A stretch of DNA of 64,000 bases from Mycolicibacterium parafortuitum (GCF_010725485.1 NZ_AP022598.1:3162001-3226000), one strand, 5' to 3'; counted from the first letter of the stretch, positions 44,115-52,431 are shown. The notes: generated by a model from the sequence alone, not told the origin. Numbers and translations: made by a program.

Positions 44115-45324
44115 TCTTGAAGACCTTACCGTCCTTCATTACAAAGTTGACATCGCGTGTAACGCTGATATCGGCGAGCGGGTCGCCCGGGACCGCGATG
44201 ATGTCGGCGAGATAGCCCTCGGCGAGACGCCCGAGCGTATCCGGACGATTGATCAGATCGGCGGCCACGACGGTGGCGGCCCGCAGCACGGCGGCCGCGG
44301 GCATACCCCAATCGACAAGGGTGACGAGTTCGTCGGCGTTGCGGCCGTGCGGGATCGCAGGCGCATCGGTGCCCACGGCGATCTTGACTCCGGCCTCATA
44401 GGCCGCCTTGATCGACGTGCGCGCCTTCGGGAACATCTCGGCGGCCTTGGCCTGCAACTCTTTCGGAGCCTTGGAGACGTCCATGTACTCGGCAAGCCGG
44501 CGCGTCGACACCAGGAACCTGTCGTTGTCGACGAGCATCTGGATCGCCTCGTCGTCCATCAGGAAGCCGTGCTCGATGCAGTCGATACCACATTCGACGG
44601 CGTGCTTGACGGCCTCGGCGCCATGGGTGTGGGCCGCGACGCGCAGTCCTCGGCGATGCGCCTCGTCGACGATGACGCGAAGCTCCTCATCCGAATAGTG
44701 CTGTGCGCCGGCCTCTCCGGTCAGCGACATCACCCCGCCCGAACAGCACACCTTGATCAACTCTGCGCCGTGCTTGATCTGGTAGCGCACCGCCTTGCGG
44801 ATCTCGTCGACGCCGTTGGCGATGCCCTCCTCGACGGTCAGCTCGAGCACGCCCGGCATGAACGCCGCGAACATCGTCGGGTCGAGGTGGCCACCGGTCG
44901 GGGTGATCGCGTGCCCGGCCGGGATCACCCGGGGGCCTTCTATCCAGCCGGCAGCGATGGCCTTGCCGAGTGCGACGTCGAGCAGGTATCCGCCTGTCTT
45001 GACGAACAATCCGAGGTTGCGGACCGTCGTGAAGCCGGCCCGCAGTGTGCGACGGGCGTTGCCCACCGCACGCAGTACGCGCGTCGCCGGATCGTCCTGC
45101 ACCTGGGACAGGCCCGGCGTCTCGCCGCGCCCGCCCATCAACAGGTTGACCTCCATGTCCATCAGCCCCGGCAACAGGATCGAGTCACCGAGGTCGATGA
45201 CCTCCGCATCGGGCGGGGGAGAGCCACCGAGGCCCACTATCCGGTCGCCGTCGACGTGGACGATGCCGGGGCGAATGATCTCCCCGGCATCCACGTCAAG
45301 CAGACCCGCAGCCTTGAGGGTCAT
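44098..45324 (-). CDS. amidohydrolase-superfamily protein with altered metal motif
   Basis: The 408-residue imidazolonepropionase/prolidase-like TIM barrel has IVHVDGDRIVGLG, a PGLMDMEVNLL strand-1 motif, LIKVCCSGGVMS (the Lys of the bridging site), AAHTHG, IEHGF and VGTDAPAIPHG. The canonical HxH after PGL(I/M)D is replaced by E58-V-N60, so a standard binuclear site is unlikely, while later His and Asp residues remain. ATG 45324 is the best start. It lies in the Rieske operon and may hydrolyse a lactam, lactone or amide intermediate. Confidence 0.8.
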   Translation of the reverse strand: MTLKAAGLLDVDAGEIIRPGIVHVDGDRIVGLGGSPPPDAEVIDLGDSILLPGLMDMEVNLLMGGRGETPGLSQVQDDPATRVLRAVGNARRTLRAGFTTVRNLGLFVKTGGYLLDVALGKAIAAGWIEGPRVIPAGHAITPTGGHLDPTMFAAFMPGVLELTVEEGIANGVDEIRKAVRYQIKHGAELIKVCCSGGVMSLTGEAGAQHYSDEELRVIVDEAHRRGLRVAAHTHGAEAVKHAVECGIDCIEHGFLMDDEAIQMLVDNDRFLVSTRRLAEYMDVSKAPKELQAKAAEMFPKARTSIKAAYEAGVKIAVGTDAPAIPHGRNADELVTLVDWGMPAAAVLRAATVVAADLINRPDTLGRLAEGYLADIIAVPGDPLADISVTRDVNFVMKDGKVFKNDVTH

Positions 45325-45332
45325 TGCCACCG

Positions 45333-45662
45333 TCAGACCACCGGCTCCTTGATGAGCTTGATGTAGGCCGCGCCGCTGTCGAGCACCCGCGGCTGCTTCC
45401 ACACCTCGACCGGGAAGCTCACCATCACGATCGACTGGCCGAGATGCACCAGCGCCTTGGCGTCATCGGGCATGCTCTTGAGCGGAAAACGGGCATCGAC
45501 GTAGACCATGATGTCCTCGAGTCGCGCCATGCCGGCGTCGTATAACTCCTGCATCTCCTCCATGGAGGAGTTCAACCGCTTCTGGTAGCGCTCCTCCTCG
45601 GTGGGCAGGCACCAATCGGCGAACCGCTCCAGGTCGGCGAATTCCTCTGGCAACTTAGACAT
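45333..45662 (-). CDS. uncharacterised 109-residue protein of the Rieske operon
   Basis: The acidic, soluble 109-residue protein starts MSKLPEEFADLERFADWCL, with a charged helical segment (EEERYQKRLNSSMEEMQELY) and a beta-rich C-terminus. There is no signal peptide, membrane segment or metal motif. Its ATG lies 8 bp inside the 3' end of the Rieske oxygenase gene, so it is translationally coupled and may be a small partner of that enzyme. I do not recognise the family. The longer in-frame upstream extension is Arg-rich shadow sequence. Confidence 0.72.
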   Translation of the reverse strand: MSKLPEEFADLERFADWCLPTEEERYQKRLNSSMEEMQELYDAGMARLEDIMVYVDARFPLKSMPDDAKALVHLGQSIVMVSFPVEVWKQPRVLDSGAAYIKLIKEPVV

Positions 45663-46986
45663 TTGCGGATTCCTTCTGCGGCGTGACGGACGAGCCGTTG
45701 TTTCCGTTCTTGGCGGCCTGCTCTTCTTTGTACCGGTCGACGTACTTGTGCGCCGTGTGATGCAGATGGCGCAGCAGAATTTCTTGGTCGCACAACGGGA
45801 AGTCGAGAACGGCGCGGGTACCGATCTGCGTCTGTGTGGCCTCCAGCGTGTTCGCATCCTGGAACGCATACTCCTTGAACGTCACCGCAGCCAGTTCCTG
45901 GGAGAGTCGTTCGCGCAGGTTCTTCGGCGGCACGAAGTACAGGTCGGCCTCGAAGATGTGGGTGTCCACACCCGTGGGCCAGTAGTTGTAGGTCAGGTAC
46001 CAGCCCGGCACCCAGAAAAGCAGGGTGAAGTTCGGGAAGAACTCGAACGAGTCCTGGCCCCAGGTCTTGTGGCGGCCGGGATTGATGGCCGGCGGCAACT
46101 CGTCGGGCAGGATGCCCTTGATCGCGGGCCGGTCCCACGGACCGAACAGGCCGCTGTGCAGGATGCGCTCGATGGGTTTGACCATGTTCAGGTCCTTCGG
46201 CGGGCTCATGCCGCCCCAGGACGAGATCATCGAGTGGTCACCCTTGATGTCGTAGTGCAGCGCCTCGAAGCCGAACTTGGCCAGCTTCTCGGCCTCCTCC
46301 TTCTCCGCCTGCTTCATATGCAGGATCGGTGCGTGGTAGAACTCGACGAACGCGTCGATGAACAGCTTCCAGTTCGATTTGATCTCGGCGCGGTAGCTGT
46401 AGTGCTCGGTCATCTCGTGGAACGGGTAACCCTTGAGCCCCTGTCCGAACTCTCCCAGGTACTCCTCGAGGGGCACCGCGTTGTCGTCGAAGTTGACGAA
46501 GATGAAGCCTTCCCAGACCTCGCAGCGCACCGGCTTGAGCGGGTAGTCGGCCTTGTCGAGGTCGAAGAACTCCTGCTCCTGCTGGACGAACTTCAGATCG
46601 CCCTTGAGGTCGTAACGCCAGGCGTGGTACTTGCAGACGAACTGGCGGCACGTGCCGGAGGTTTCCTCGCCGGGGTAGTCGTTCCACACCAGCTTGTTGC
46701 CGCGGTGGCGGCACAGGTTGTAGAACGCGCGGATCTGCTCCCCGTCGTTGACGATGATGATCGAGGTGCCCGGACCGACCGACGGCAGCTCACGGGTGAT
46801 GTAACTGCCCTTCTTGGGGATCAGCTCGGTGCGGCCCATCTGGAGCCAGGTCTTGCGGAAGATGGCTTGCTGCTCCAGCTTCCAATGCTCCGGGTCGATC
46901 GAGTCTTCGTAGTTGACCGGGGCTGTACCGAGTTCGGGCCAGTTCTCGGTCCAGCTGCCGACGTCGGGCTTCTTGAAGAATGCCAC
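45655..46986 (-). CDS. Rieske non-haem iron oxygenase, alpha subunit
   Basis: The 443-residue oxygenase has the Rieske [2Fe-2S] site C92-R-H94 ... C118-K-Y-H121 and a mononuclear iron site in DAFVEFYHAPILH (His218, His223) with Asp211/Glu215 for the inter-subunit bridge. It dihydroxylates or monohydroxylates an aromatic or ring substrate using O2. No beta subunit, ferredoxin or reductase gene is adjacent, so it may be an alpha-only type. GTG 46986 follows AGAGAGG and starts MAFFKKPDVGSW. It is the second gene of a seven-gene leftward operon. Confidence 0.9.
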   Translation of the reverse strand: MAFFKKPDVGSWTENWPELGTAPVNYEDSIDPEHWKLEQQAIFRKTWLQMGRTELIPKKGSYITRELPSVGPGTSIIIVNDGEQIRAFYNLCRHRGNKLVWNDYPGEETSGTCRQFVCKYHAWRYDLKGDLKFVQQEQEFFDLDKADYPLKPVRCEVWEGFIFVNFDDNAVPLEEYLGEFGQGLKGYPFHEMTEHYSYRAEIKSNWKLFIDAFVEFYHAPILHMKQAEKEEAEKLAKFGFEALHYDIKGDHSMISSWGGMSPPKDLNMVKPIERILHSGLFGPWDRPAIKGILPDELPPAINPGRHKTWGQDSFEFFPNFTLLFWVPGWYLTYNYWPTGVDTHIFEADLYFVPPKNLRERLSQELAAVTFKEYAFQDANTLEATQTQIGTRAVLDFPLCDQEILLRHLHHTAHKYVDRYKEEQAAKNGNNGSSVTPQKESANV

Positions 46987-46991
46987 GGTCT

Positions 46992-47534
46992 TTACCTCTC
47001 TGTTTCCATGTTGGCGTCGGGTTGTACGCCAAAGGTGTTGATGGCCATGGCCAGTGCGCCATAGCAACCGATCGTGAAGACGAGGTCCATCAGCTGGCGC
47101 TCATCCAGGTGCGCGGACAGGGCCGTCCATGTCGCGTCGGAGACGACCGCGTCCTTCTGTAGTTCGTCGACCGCGGTGAGCACCGCACGGTCGAGGTCGT
47201 CGACGGCCTCACCGCGCGTGATGCCGTCGATGACGTCGTCGGTCAGGCCCGCTGCGCGGCCCATGCCGATGTGGTGGCGCCACTCGTACTCGCAGTTGCT
47301 CACATGTGCGATACGAAGCACGGCGAGTTCACGCAACCGCTCGGGCAGCGTGGAACCGTAGAGCAGGTGAAAGTTGAACCGTAGGAACGACCGGGTGAGC
47401 TTCGGGTGCCGCACCAGCGTCGCGACCAGGTTTCCCGCCACGTCCGGATTGCGCATCTCGGCCGGCATCAGCCCGGACAGGGCCTTGTCGACGGCCTCGT
47501 CCCACTCGTCAGCCGGCAGGGGTGCCACTCGCAC
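46992..47534 (-). CDS. carboxymuconolactone decarboxylase/AhpD-like protein
   Basis: The roughly 180-residue all-helical protein has RLRELAVLRIAHVSNCEYEWRHH, the CMD/AhpD core. The CxxC pair of AhpD is reduced to one Cys followed by EYEW and HH. Roles range from gamma-carboxymuconolactone decarboxylation to peroxide defence. GTG 47534 has GAGAGGAG at good spacing. An ATG at 47555 is in frame but directly abuts operator site D and has no ribosome site. It is the first gene of the Rieske operon. Confidence 0.8.
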   Translation of the reverse strand: MRVAPLPADEWDEAVDKALSGLMPAEMRNPDVAGNLVATLVRHPKLTRSFLRFNFHLLYGSTLPERLRELAVLRIAHVSNCEYEWRHHIGMGRAAGLTDDVIDGITRGEAVDDLDRAVLTAVDELQKDAVVSDATWTALSAHLDERQLMDLVFTIGCYGALAMAINTFGVQPDANMETER

Positions 47535-47555
47535 CGACGGGCTCCTCTCGTTCAT

Positions 47556-47570
47556 GAGAATCAGGTTCTC
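47556..47570. promoter_or_regulatory. palindromic operator GAGAA-N5-TTCTC (site D)
   Basis: GAGAATCAGGTTCTC, extended to TGAGAA...TTCTCA, lies 21 bp upstream of the GTG start of the CMD-like gene and so over its promoter or 5' leader. It matches sites at 5029, 9041 and 40656. It should control the leftward Rieske operon and possibly the divergent amidohydrolase operon. Confidence 0.65.
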
Positions 47571-47701
47571 ATATTTCGACAGTAGATTTCCACTTTTGCC
47601 CGTCGACGTCAACGGCCGGCTGCCAAATCGCCGGTCAGGCGGCTATCCGTCAAGCCGGCATCGGTGCCGCAGCCAGCGCGGATGTCAGTGCCAAACGTTG
47701 A

Positions 47702-47740
47702 TTCTCACTCTTGGAGAAGATAGTTTCCTTGGTAGGAGAA
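47702..47740. promoter_or_regulatory. tandem TTCTC-N7-GAGAA elements
   Basis: TTCTC-ACTCTTG-GAGAA (47702-47718) and TTTCC-TTGGTAG-GAGAA (47724-47740) are spaced 22 bp, two helical turns, apart, ahead of the amidohydrolase start at 47794. Half-sites are the same words as in site D but with reversed polarity. They may be operators for a different dimer arrangement of the same regulator. Confidence 0.5.
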
Positions 47741-47793
47741 CAAAAGGCCCGGATCGCATGTCCCGCAGCGCAGCGGGACGGAAGGAGTGCCGC

Positions 47794-49089
47794 ATGAACA
47801 AAGAGGACATGATCCTGATCAGCGTTGATGATCACATCGTCGAACCGCCTGACATGTTCAAGAATCATCTGCCGAAGAAGTACCTCGACGAGGCGCCTCG
47901 GCTGGTGCACAACCCGGACGGATCGGACACGTGGCAGTTCCGCGACGTGGTCATCCCCAACGTCGCACTCAACGCCGTCGCCGGGCGCCCGAAAGAGGAG
48001 TACGGGTTAGAGCCGCAGGGGTTGGATGAGATCCGGCCGGGGTGTTGGCAGGTTGATGAGCGCGTGAAGGACATGAACGCCGGCGGCATTTTGGGGTCGA
48101 TGTGTTTTCCGTCGTTTCCGGGCTTTGCGGGCCGGTTGTTCGCGACCGAGGATCAGGAGTTCTCGCTGGCGTTGGTGCAGGCCTATAACGACTGGCATGT
48201 CGAGGAGTGGTGCGGGGCGTATCCGGCGCGGTTCATTCCGATGACGTTGCCGGTGATCTGGGATCCGGTGGCGTGTGCGGCCGAGATCCGCCGCAACGCC
48301 GCACGCGGGGTGCATTCGTTGACGTTCACCGAGAATCCGGCGGCGATGGGGTATCCGAGTTTCCATGATTTCGAGCATTGGAAGCCGATGTGGGAGGCGC
48401 TCGTCGATACCGAGACGGTGCTCAATGTGCATATCGGGTCGTCGGGGCGGTTGGCGATCACCGCCCCGGATGCGCCGATGGATGTGATGATCACGTTGCA
48501 GCCGATGAACATCGTGCAGGCGGCGGCGGATTTGTTGTGGTCGCGCCCGATCAAGGAGTATCCGTCGCTCAAGATCGCGCTCTCTGAGGGGGGTACGGGC
48601 TGGATTCCGTATTTCTTGGAGCGGGTGGATCGCACCTATGAGATGCATTCGACGTGGACGGGTCAGGATTTCGGGGGCAAGTTGCCCAGTGAGGTGTTCC
48701 GGGAGCATTTCCTGACGTGTTTCATCGCTGATCCGGTGGGGGTCACGACGCGGCATCAGATCGGGGTGGACAACATCTGCTGGGAGGCCGACTACCCGCA
48801 CAGTGATTCGATGTGGCCCGGCGCCCCCGAGCAGCTCGACGAGGTCCTCACGGCCAACAACGTGCCCGATGACGAGATCGACAAGATGACCTACCAGAAC
48901 GCGATGCGCTGGTATCACTGGGACCCGTTCAGCCACATCCCTAAAGACCAGGCCACCGTCGGCGCCCTACGCAAAGCCGCCGAAGGCCACGACGTATCCA
49001 TCAAAGCCCTGTCGAACAAGGAGAAGACGGGCGCGACGTTCGCCGACTTCGCGGCCAGCGCCAAGAAGGTCTCCGGCAACAGCGACTAA
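47794..49089 (+). CDS. TIM-barrel amidohydrolase (PF04909 type)
   Basis: The 431-residue hydrolase has ISVDDHIVEPPDM (DxH metal strand), a central NVHIGSSG, ALSEGGTGWIPYFLERVD and WEADYPHSDSMWP with the conserved Asp. It is related to the protein at 21942-23123. ATG 47794 has a strong GAAGGAG. Codon choice changes sharply inside the gene: about 48000-48780 uses many T- or G-ending codons, while both ends use the local C-ending style. The family includes aromatic-acid decarboxylases and ring-product hydrolases. Confidence 0.85.
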   Translation: MNKEDMILISVDDHIVEPPDMFKNHLPKKYLDEAPRLVHNPDGSDTWQFRDVVIPNVALNAVAGRPKEEYGLEPQGLDEIRPGCWQVDERVKDMNAGGILGSMCFPSFPGFAGRLFATEDQEFSLALVQAYNDWHVEEWCGAYPARFIPMTLPVIWDPVACAAEIRRNAARGVHSLTFTENPAAMGYPSFHDFEHWKPMWEALVDTETVLNVHIGSSGRLAITAPDAPMDVMITLQPMNIVQAAADLLWSRPIKEYPSLKIALSEGGTGWIPYFLERVDRTYEMHSTWTGQDFGGKLPSEVFREHFLTCFIADPVGVTTRHQIGVDNICWEADYPHSDSMWPGAPEQLDEVLTANNVPDDEIDKMTYQNAMRWYHWDPFSHIPKDQATVGALRKAAEGHDVSIKALSNKEKTGATFADFAASAKKVSGNSD

Positions 49090-49097
49090 AGCCTTTT

Positions 49098-49162
49098 CCG
49101 CCGAAATTGCGTTCCGGCAGTCGAATCCCGAGTGGGGCTCTGCCGGAACGCAGCTTCGGCGG
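49098..49162. terminator. long hairpin after the amidohydrolase
   Basis: A 23-nt arm (49098-49120, starting CCGCCGAAATTGCGTTCCGG) pairs with 49140-49162 at 21 of 23 positions around a 19-nt loop. It fills the gap to the next dehydrogenase. It is a strong candidate terminator, processing site or attenuator that would lower expression of the downstream genes relative to the amidohydrolase. Confidence 0.6.
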
Positions 49163-49186
49163 ACTTTCGATCAAGGAGTGACGGCT

Positions 49187-50374
49187 ATGCCGGGCATGAG
49201 TTTCGAGCTGACCGAGGATCAGGAGCTGATCCGTAAGTCGGTCGCGGAGTTGTGCAGCAGGTTCGATGACCACTACTGGATGGAGAAGGACCAGAACCAC
49301 GAGTTCCCGCAGGAGTTCTACGACGCGATCTCCAAGGGCGGCTGGCTGGGTATGACCATCCCCGAGGAGTACGGCGGCCACGGACTCGGGATCACCGAGG
49401 CGACGCTGCTGCTGGAGGAGGTGTCCCGCTCGGGCGCGGCGATGAACGGTGCCAGCGCGATCCATCTGTCCATCTTCGGCATGCAACCGGTGGTCAAGCA
49501 CGGCTCCGACGAGCTCAAGGCCGCGACTCTGCCCCGGATCGTCAACGGCGATCTGCATGTCTGCTTCGGTGTCACCGAACCCGGTGCGGGCCTGGACACT
49601 TCGCGCATCACGACCTTCGCCAAGCGAGAGGGCGACCACTACCGCGTGAACGGTCGCAAGGTGTGGATCTCCAAGGCGCTGGAATCCGAGAAGGTCCTGC
49701 TGCTGACCCGCACCGAGTCGCTCGAGTCCATCGAGGCGCGCGGCGGCAAGAAGACCGACGGCATGACGCTGTTCCTGACCGACCTGGACCGCGACCACGT
49801 CGACATCCGGCCGATCCGGAAGATGGGGCGCAACGCGGTCAGCTCCAACGAGCTGTTCATCGACGACCTCATGGTGCCCGCCGAGCACCGCGTCGGAGAC
49901 GAGGGCAAGGGGTTCAAGTACATCCTCGACGGGCTCAACCCCGAGCGGATGCTGATTGCCGCCGAGGCTCTCGGTATCGGTCGCGTCGCGCTGGAGAAGG
50001 CCGTCAAGTACGGCAACGAACGGCATGTGTTCAACCGCCCTATCGGCATGAACCAGGGGCTGCAGTTCCCGCTCGCCGATTCGCTGGCCCGCCTCGACGC
50101 CGCCGAACTGGTGCTGCGCAAGGCCACCTGGCTCTACGACAACGGCAAACCGTGCGGGCGTGAGGCGAACACCGCGAAGTACCTCTGCGCCGATGCCGGT
50201 TTCGGCGCCGCCGACCGCGCGCTGCAGCTGCACGGCGGAATGGGCTACTCCGAGGAGTACCACGTGTCGCGGTACTTCCGGGAGTCCCGCCTGATGAAAA
50301 TCGCGCCGGTCAGCCAGGAGATGATCCTGAACTTCCTCGGCGAGCACGTCCTCGGTCTGCCCAGGAGCTACTGA
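49187..50374 (+). CDS. acyl-CoA dehydrogenase
   Basis: The 395-residue full-length dehydrogenase has FGVTEPGAGLDTSRI, VNGRKVWISKAL, RFNRPIGMNQGLQFPLAD-like C-domain helices and LQLHGGMGYSEEYHVSRYFRESRL, in which the Glu after GYS is at the usual catalytic-base region. ATG 49187 has AAGGAG at 9 nt; the GTG at 49178 directly abuts the ribosome site and is less likely. It is the second gene of a rightward beta-oxidation operon. Confidence 0.88.
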   Translation: MPGMSFELTEDQELIRKSVAELCSRFDDHYWMEKDQNHEFPQEFYDAISKGGWLGMTIPEEYGGHGLGITEATLLLEEVSRSGAAMNGASAIHLSIFGMQPVVKHGSDELKAATLPRIVNGDLHVCFGVTEPGAGLDTSRITTFAKREGDHYRVNGRKVWISKALESEKVLLLTRTESLESIEARGGKKTDGMTLFLTDLDRDHVDIRPIRKMGRNAVSSNELFIDDLMVPAEHRVGDEGKGFKYILDGLNPERMLIAAEALGIGRVALEKAVKYGNERHVFNRPIGMNQGLQFPLADSLARLDAAELVLRKATWLYDNGKPCGREANTAKYLCADAGFGAADRALQLHGGMGYSEEYHVSRYFRESRLMKIAPVSQEMILNFLGEHVLGLPRSY

Positions 50375-50402
50375 TGACGCGGCGGCATGGTTATCTGATC
50401 AG

Positions 50403-51638
50403 GTGACAGGACCAACACCCGGCGCCGCGCCACTGGCCGGCGTCACCGTCGTCGCGATGGAGCAGGCGGTGGCAGCCCCGATGTGCACCAGGGTGCTCGC
50501 CGACTTCGGTGCCCGCATCATCAAGGTGGAGAACCCGAACGGCGGTGATTTCGCCCGAGACTACGACGACGTCGTCAACGGGCCGGGCGGCCTGGCGGCC
50601 CACTTCGTGTGGTGTAACCGAGGAAAGGAATCGGTCACTCTGAACACGAAATCTCCTGCCGGACTGGAGATCCTGCATCGTCTGCTGGACCGGGCGGATG
50701 CGTTCGTGTCCAACCTGGCCCCCGGTGCCACCGCGCGGCTCGGGATCTCTTCTGCCGACCTCGCCGTGCGGCACCCGCAGGTGATCCCGGTCGAGATCGA
50801 CGGCTACGGCCCCGGTGGGCCGATCTCGCACAAGCGGGCGTACGACCTTCTGGTGCAGGCGGAATCCGGTTCCTGCGCGGTCACCGGCTACCCGGGGATG
50901 CCCGCCAAACCCGGACCGGCGATGGCCGACTTCAGCACCGGGCTGTACGCGGCGATCTCGATCCTGGCGCTGCTGTACGGCCGGGCTCGCCAACCCGCAC
51001 CCGGTCCCGCTCCGCACGTCGAACTGAGCCTGTTCGACGTGATGACCGACGTGATGGGATATGCGCTGACCTACACCCAGCATTCCGGGATCGACCAGGA
51101 ACCGCTCGGCGTCGGCTCGCCGGCCGTCGCGCCCTACGGGGCGTTCCCGACCCGCGACGGTCAGACCGTCGTCCTCGGCACCACCAACGACCGGGAATGG
51201 CAGCGGGTCGCGCGTGAGATCATCGACCGCCCCGACCTCGCCGACGACCCGCGCTTCGCGACCAACTCCGACCGCTGCCAGCACCGCGAAATCCTCGATG
51301 AGGCCATCGGGAACTGGTGTGCCCAGCGTGATCTCGTCGAGATCCAGGAGATCGCCGACACCGCCGGCATCGGCAACTCGCGCTACAACAAACCCAGTGA
51401 GGTCGTCGTGCACCCGCATCTGGCGGCCCGCGACCGGTGGCGCACCGTGGCCACCCCGAAGGGTGACATCACGGCACTGCGGCCCCCGCCGGTGATCAGC
51501 GACTTCGAACAACCCATGTCAGCGATCCCGGGGCTCGGTGAGCACACCGACACCGTGCTCACCGAACTCGGGATCACCACCGAGGAACTGGCGCGGTTGC
51601 GTGCCGACGGTGCGATCGGACCGGCCTACCGTGGCTGA
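50403..51638 (+). CDS. family III CoA transferase (CaiB/BaiF)
   Basis: The 411-residue single-domain CoA transferase has GVTVVAMEQAVAAPMCTRVLADFGARIIKVE, SVTLNTKSPAGLEILHRLL and LSLFDVMTDVMGYALT (active-site Asp region). It activates an acid as CoA ester by exchange. Its last 8 bp overlap the enoyl-CoA hydratase start. Together with the flanking dehydrogenases and thiolase it completes an activation plus beta-oxidation set. Confidence 0.87.
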   Translation: MTGPTPGAAPLAGVTVVAMEQAVAAPMCTRVLADFGARIIKVENPNGGDFARDYDDVVNGPGGLAAHFVWCNRGKESVTLNTKSPAGLEILHRLLDRADAFVSNLAPGATARLGISSADLAVRHPQVIPVEIDGYGPGGPISHKRAYDLLVQAESGSCAVTGYPGMPAKPGPAMADFSTGLYAAISILALLYGRARQPAPGPAPHVELSLFDVMTDVMGYALTYTQHSGIDQEPLGVGSPAVAPYGAFPTRDGQTVVLGTTNDREWQRVAREIIDRPDLADDPRFATNSDRCQHREILDEAIGNWCAQRDLVEIQEIADTAGIGNSRYNKPSEVVVHPHLAARDRWRTVATPKGDITALRPPPVISDFEQPMSAIPGLGEHTDTVLTELGITTEELARLRADGAIGPAYRG

Positions 51639-52431
51639 GCCGCTGCTGTCGTCCGACCGCGACGGGATCCGCACACTGACGCTGAACCGGCCGGAGCGGC
51701 GTAATGCCCTCGACGCGCAACTGTGGGTCGAGCTTGCCGACGCACTGCGCGATCTCAAACGCGACAGGGATGTCCGGGCGCTGGTATTGACTGGAGCCGG
51801 TGGGGCGTTCTGCTCGGGCGCCGACATCGGCACCGGCGAGCAGATCCACCCCCGCTACAAACTCGACCGTCTCACCGACGTCGCGCTGGCACTGCACGAG
51901 CTCGCGGTGCCGACGGTCGCGAAGGTCACCGGCATCGCGGTCGGCGCCGGATGGAACCTTGCGCTGGGTTGCGATCTGGTGGTCGCGACGCCGGAATCGC
52001 GGTTCTGCCAGATCTTCTCGAAGCGGGGGCTGTCCGTCGACCTCGGCGGATCCTGGCTGCTGCCCAAGATCGTGGGTCTGCAGCAGGCCAAGCGACTGGT
52101 GTTGCTCGCGGATATGATCGGCGCCGACGAGGCGCACGCGCTCGGCCTGGTGACCTGGGTGAAACCCGCCGATGAGATCGACACGTTCGTCGACGGACTG
52201 GCCGACCGACTGGCGGCGGGTCCACCGTTCGCGCTGGCGCAGAGCAAGGCGCTGCTCAACGACGGCGCCAGTTCGACGCTGCGGGAAGCGCTGGCCAACG
52301 AAGCGCGCGCGCAGCCCGGCAACTTCGCCACGGCGGATTCCGGCGAGGCCTATGCCGCGTTCGCCGCTAAGCGCGATCCTGAGTTCAACGGGGCGTGGGC
52401 CCTGTACGACCGAGGCGAGGAGCAGAGGTAA
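51631..52431 (+). CDS. enoyl-CoA hydratase/isomerase family protein
   Basis: The 266-residue crotonase has TLTLNRPERRNALDAQLW, AGGAFCSGADIGTGEQ and GIAVGAGWNLALGCDLV, with FSKRGLSVDLGGSWLLPKIVG at the second catalytic region. GTG 51631 gives a normal N-terminus and an 8-bp overlap with the CoA transferase; its TAA shares a base with the thiolase ATG (TAATG). It hydrates or isomerises the 2-enoyl-CoA intermediate. Confidence 0.88.
   Translation: MAEPLLSSDRDGIRTLTLNRPERRNALDAQLWVELADALRDLKRDRDVRALVLTGAGGAFCSGADIGTGEQIHPRYKLDRLTDVALALHELAVPTVAKVTGIAVGAGWNLALGCDLVVATPESRFCQIFSKRGLSVDLGGSWLLPKIVGLQQAKRLVLLADMIGADEAHALGLVTWVKPADEIDTFVDGLADRLAAGPPFALAQSKALLNDGASSTLREALANEARAQPGNFATADSGEAYAAFAAKRDPEFNGAWALYDRGEEQR

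Noticed and set aside
48007..48936. 309-residue antisense frame under the amidohydrolase
   Set aside because: It coincides with the segment of unusual codon use and has Arg/His-rich composition and no domain motif; the sense protein is clearly family-like.
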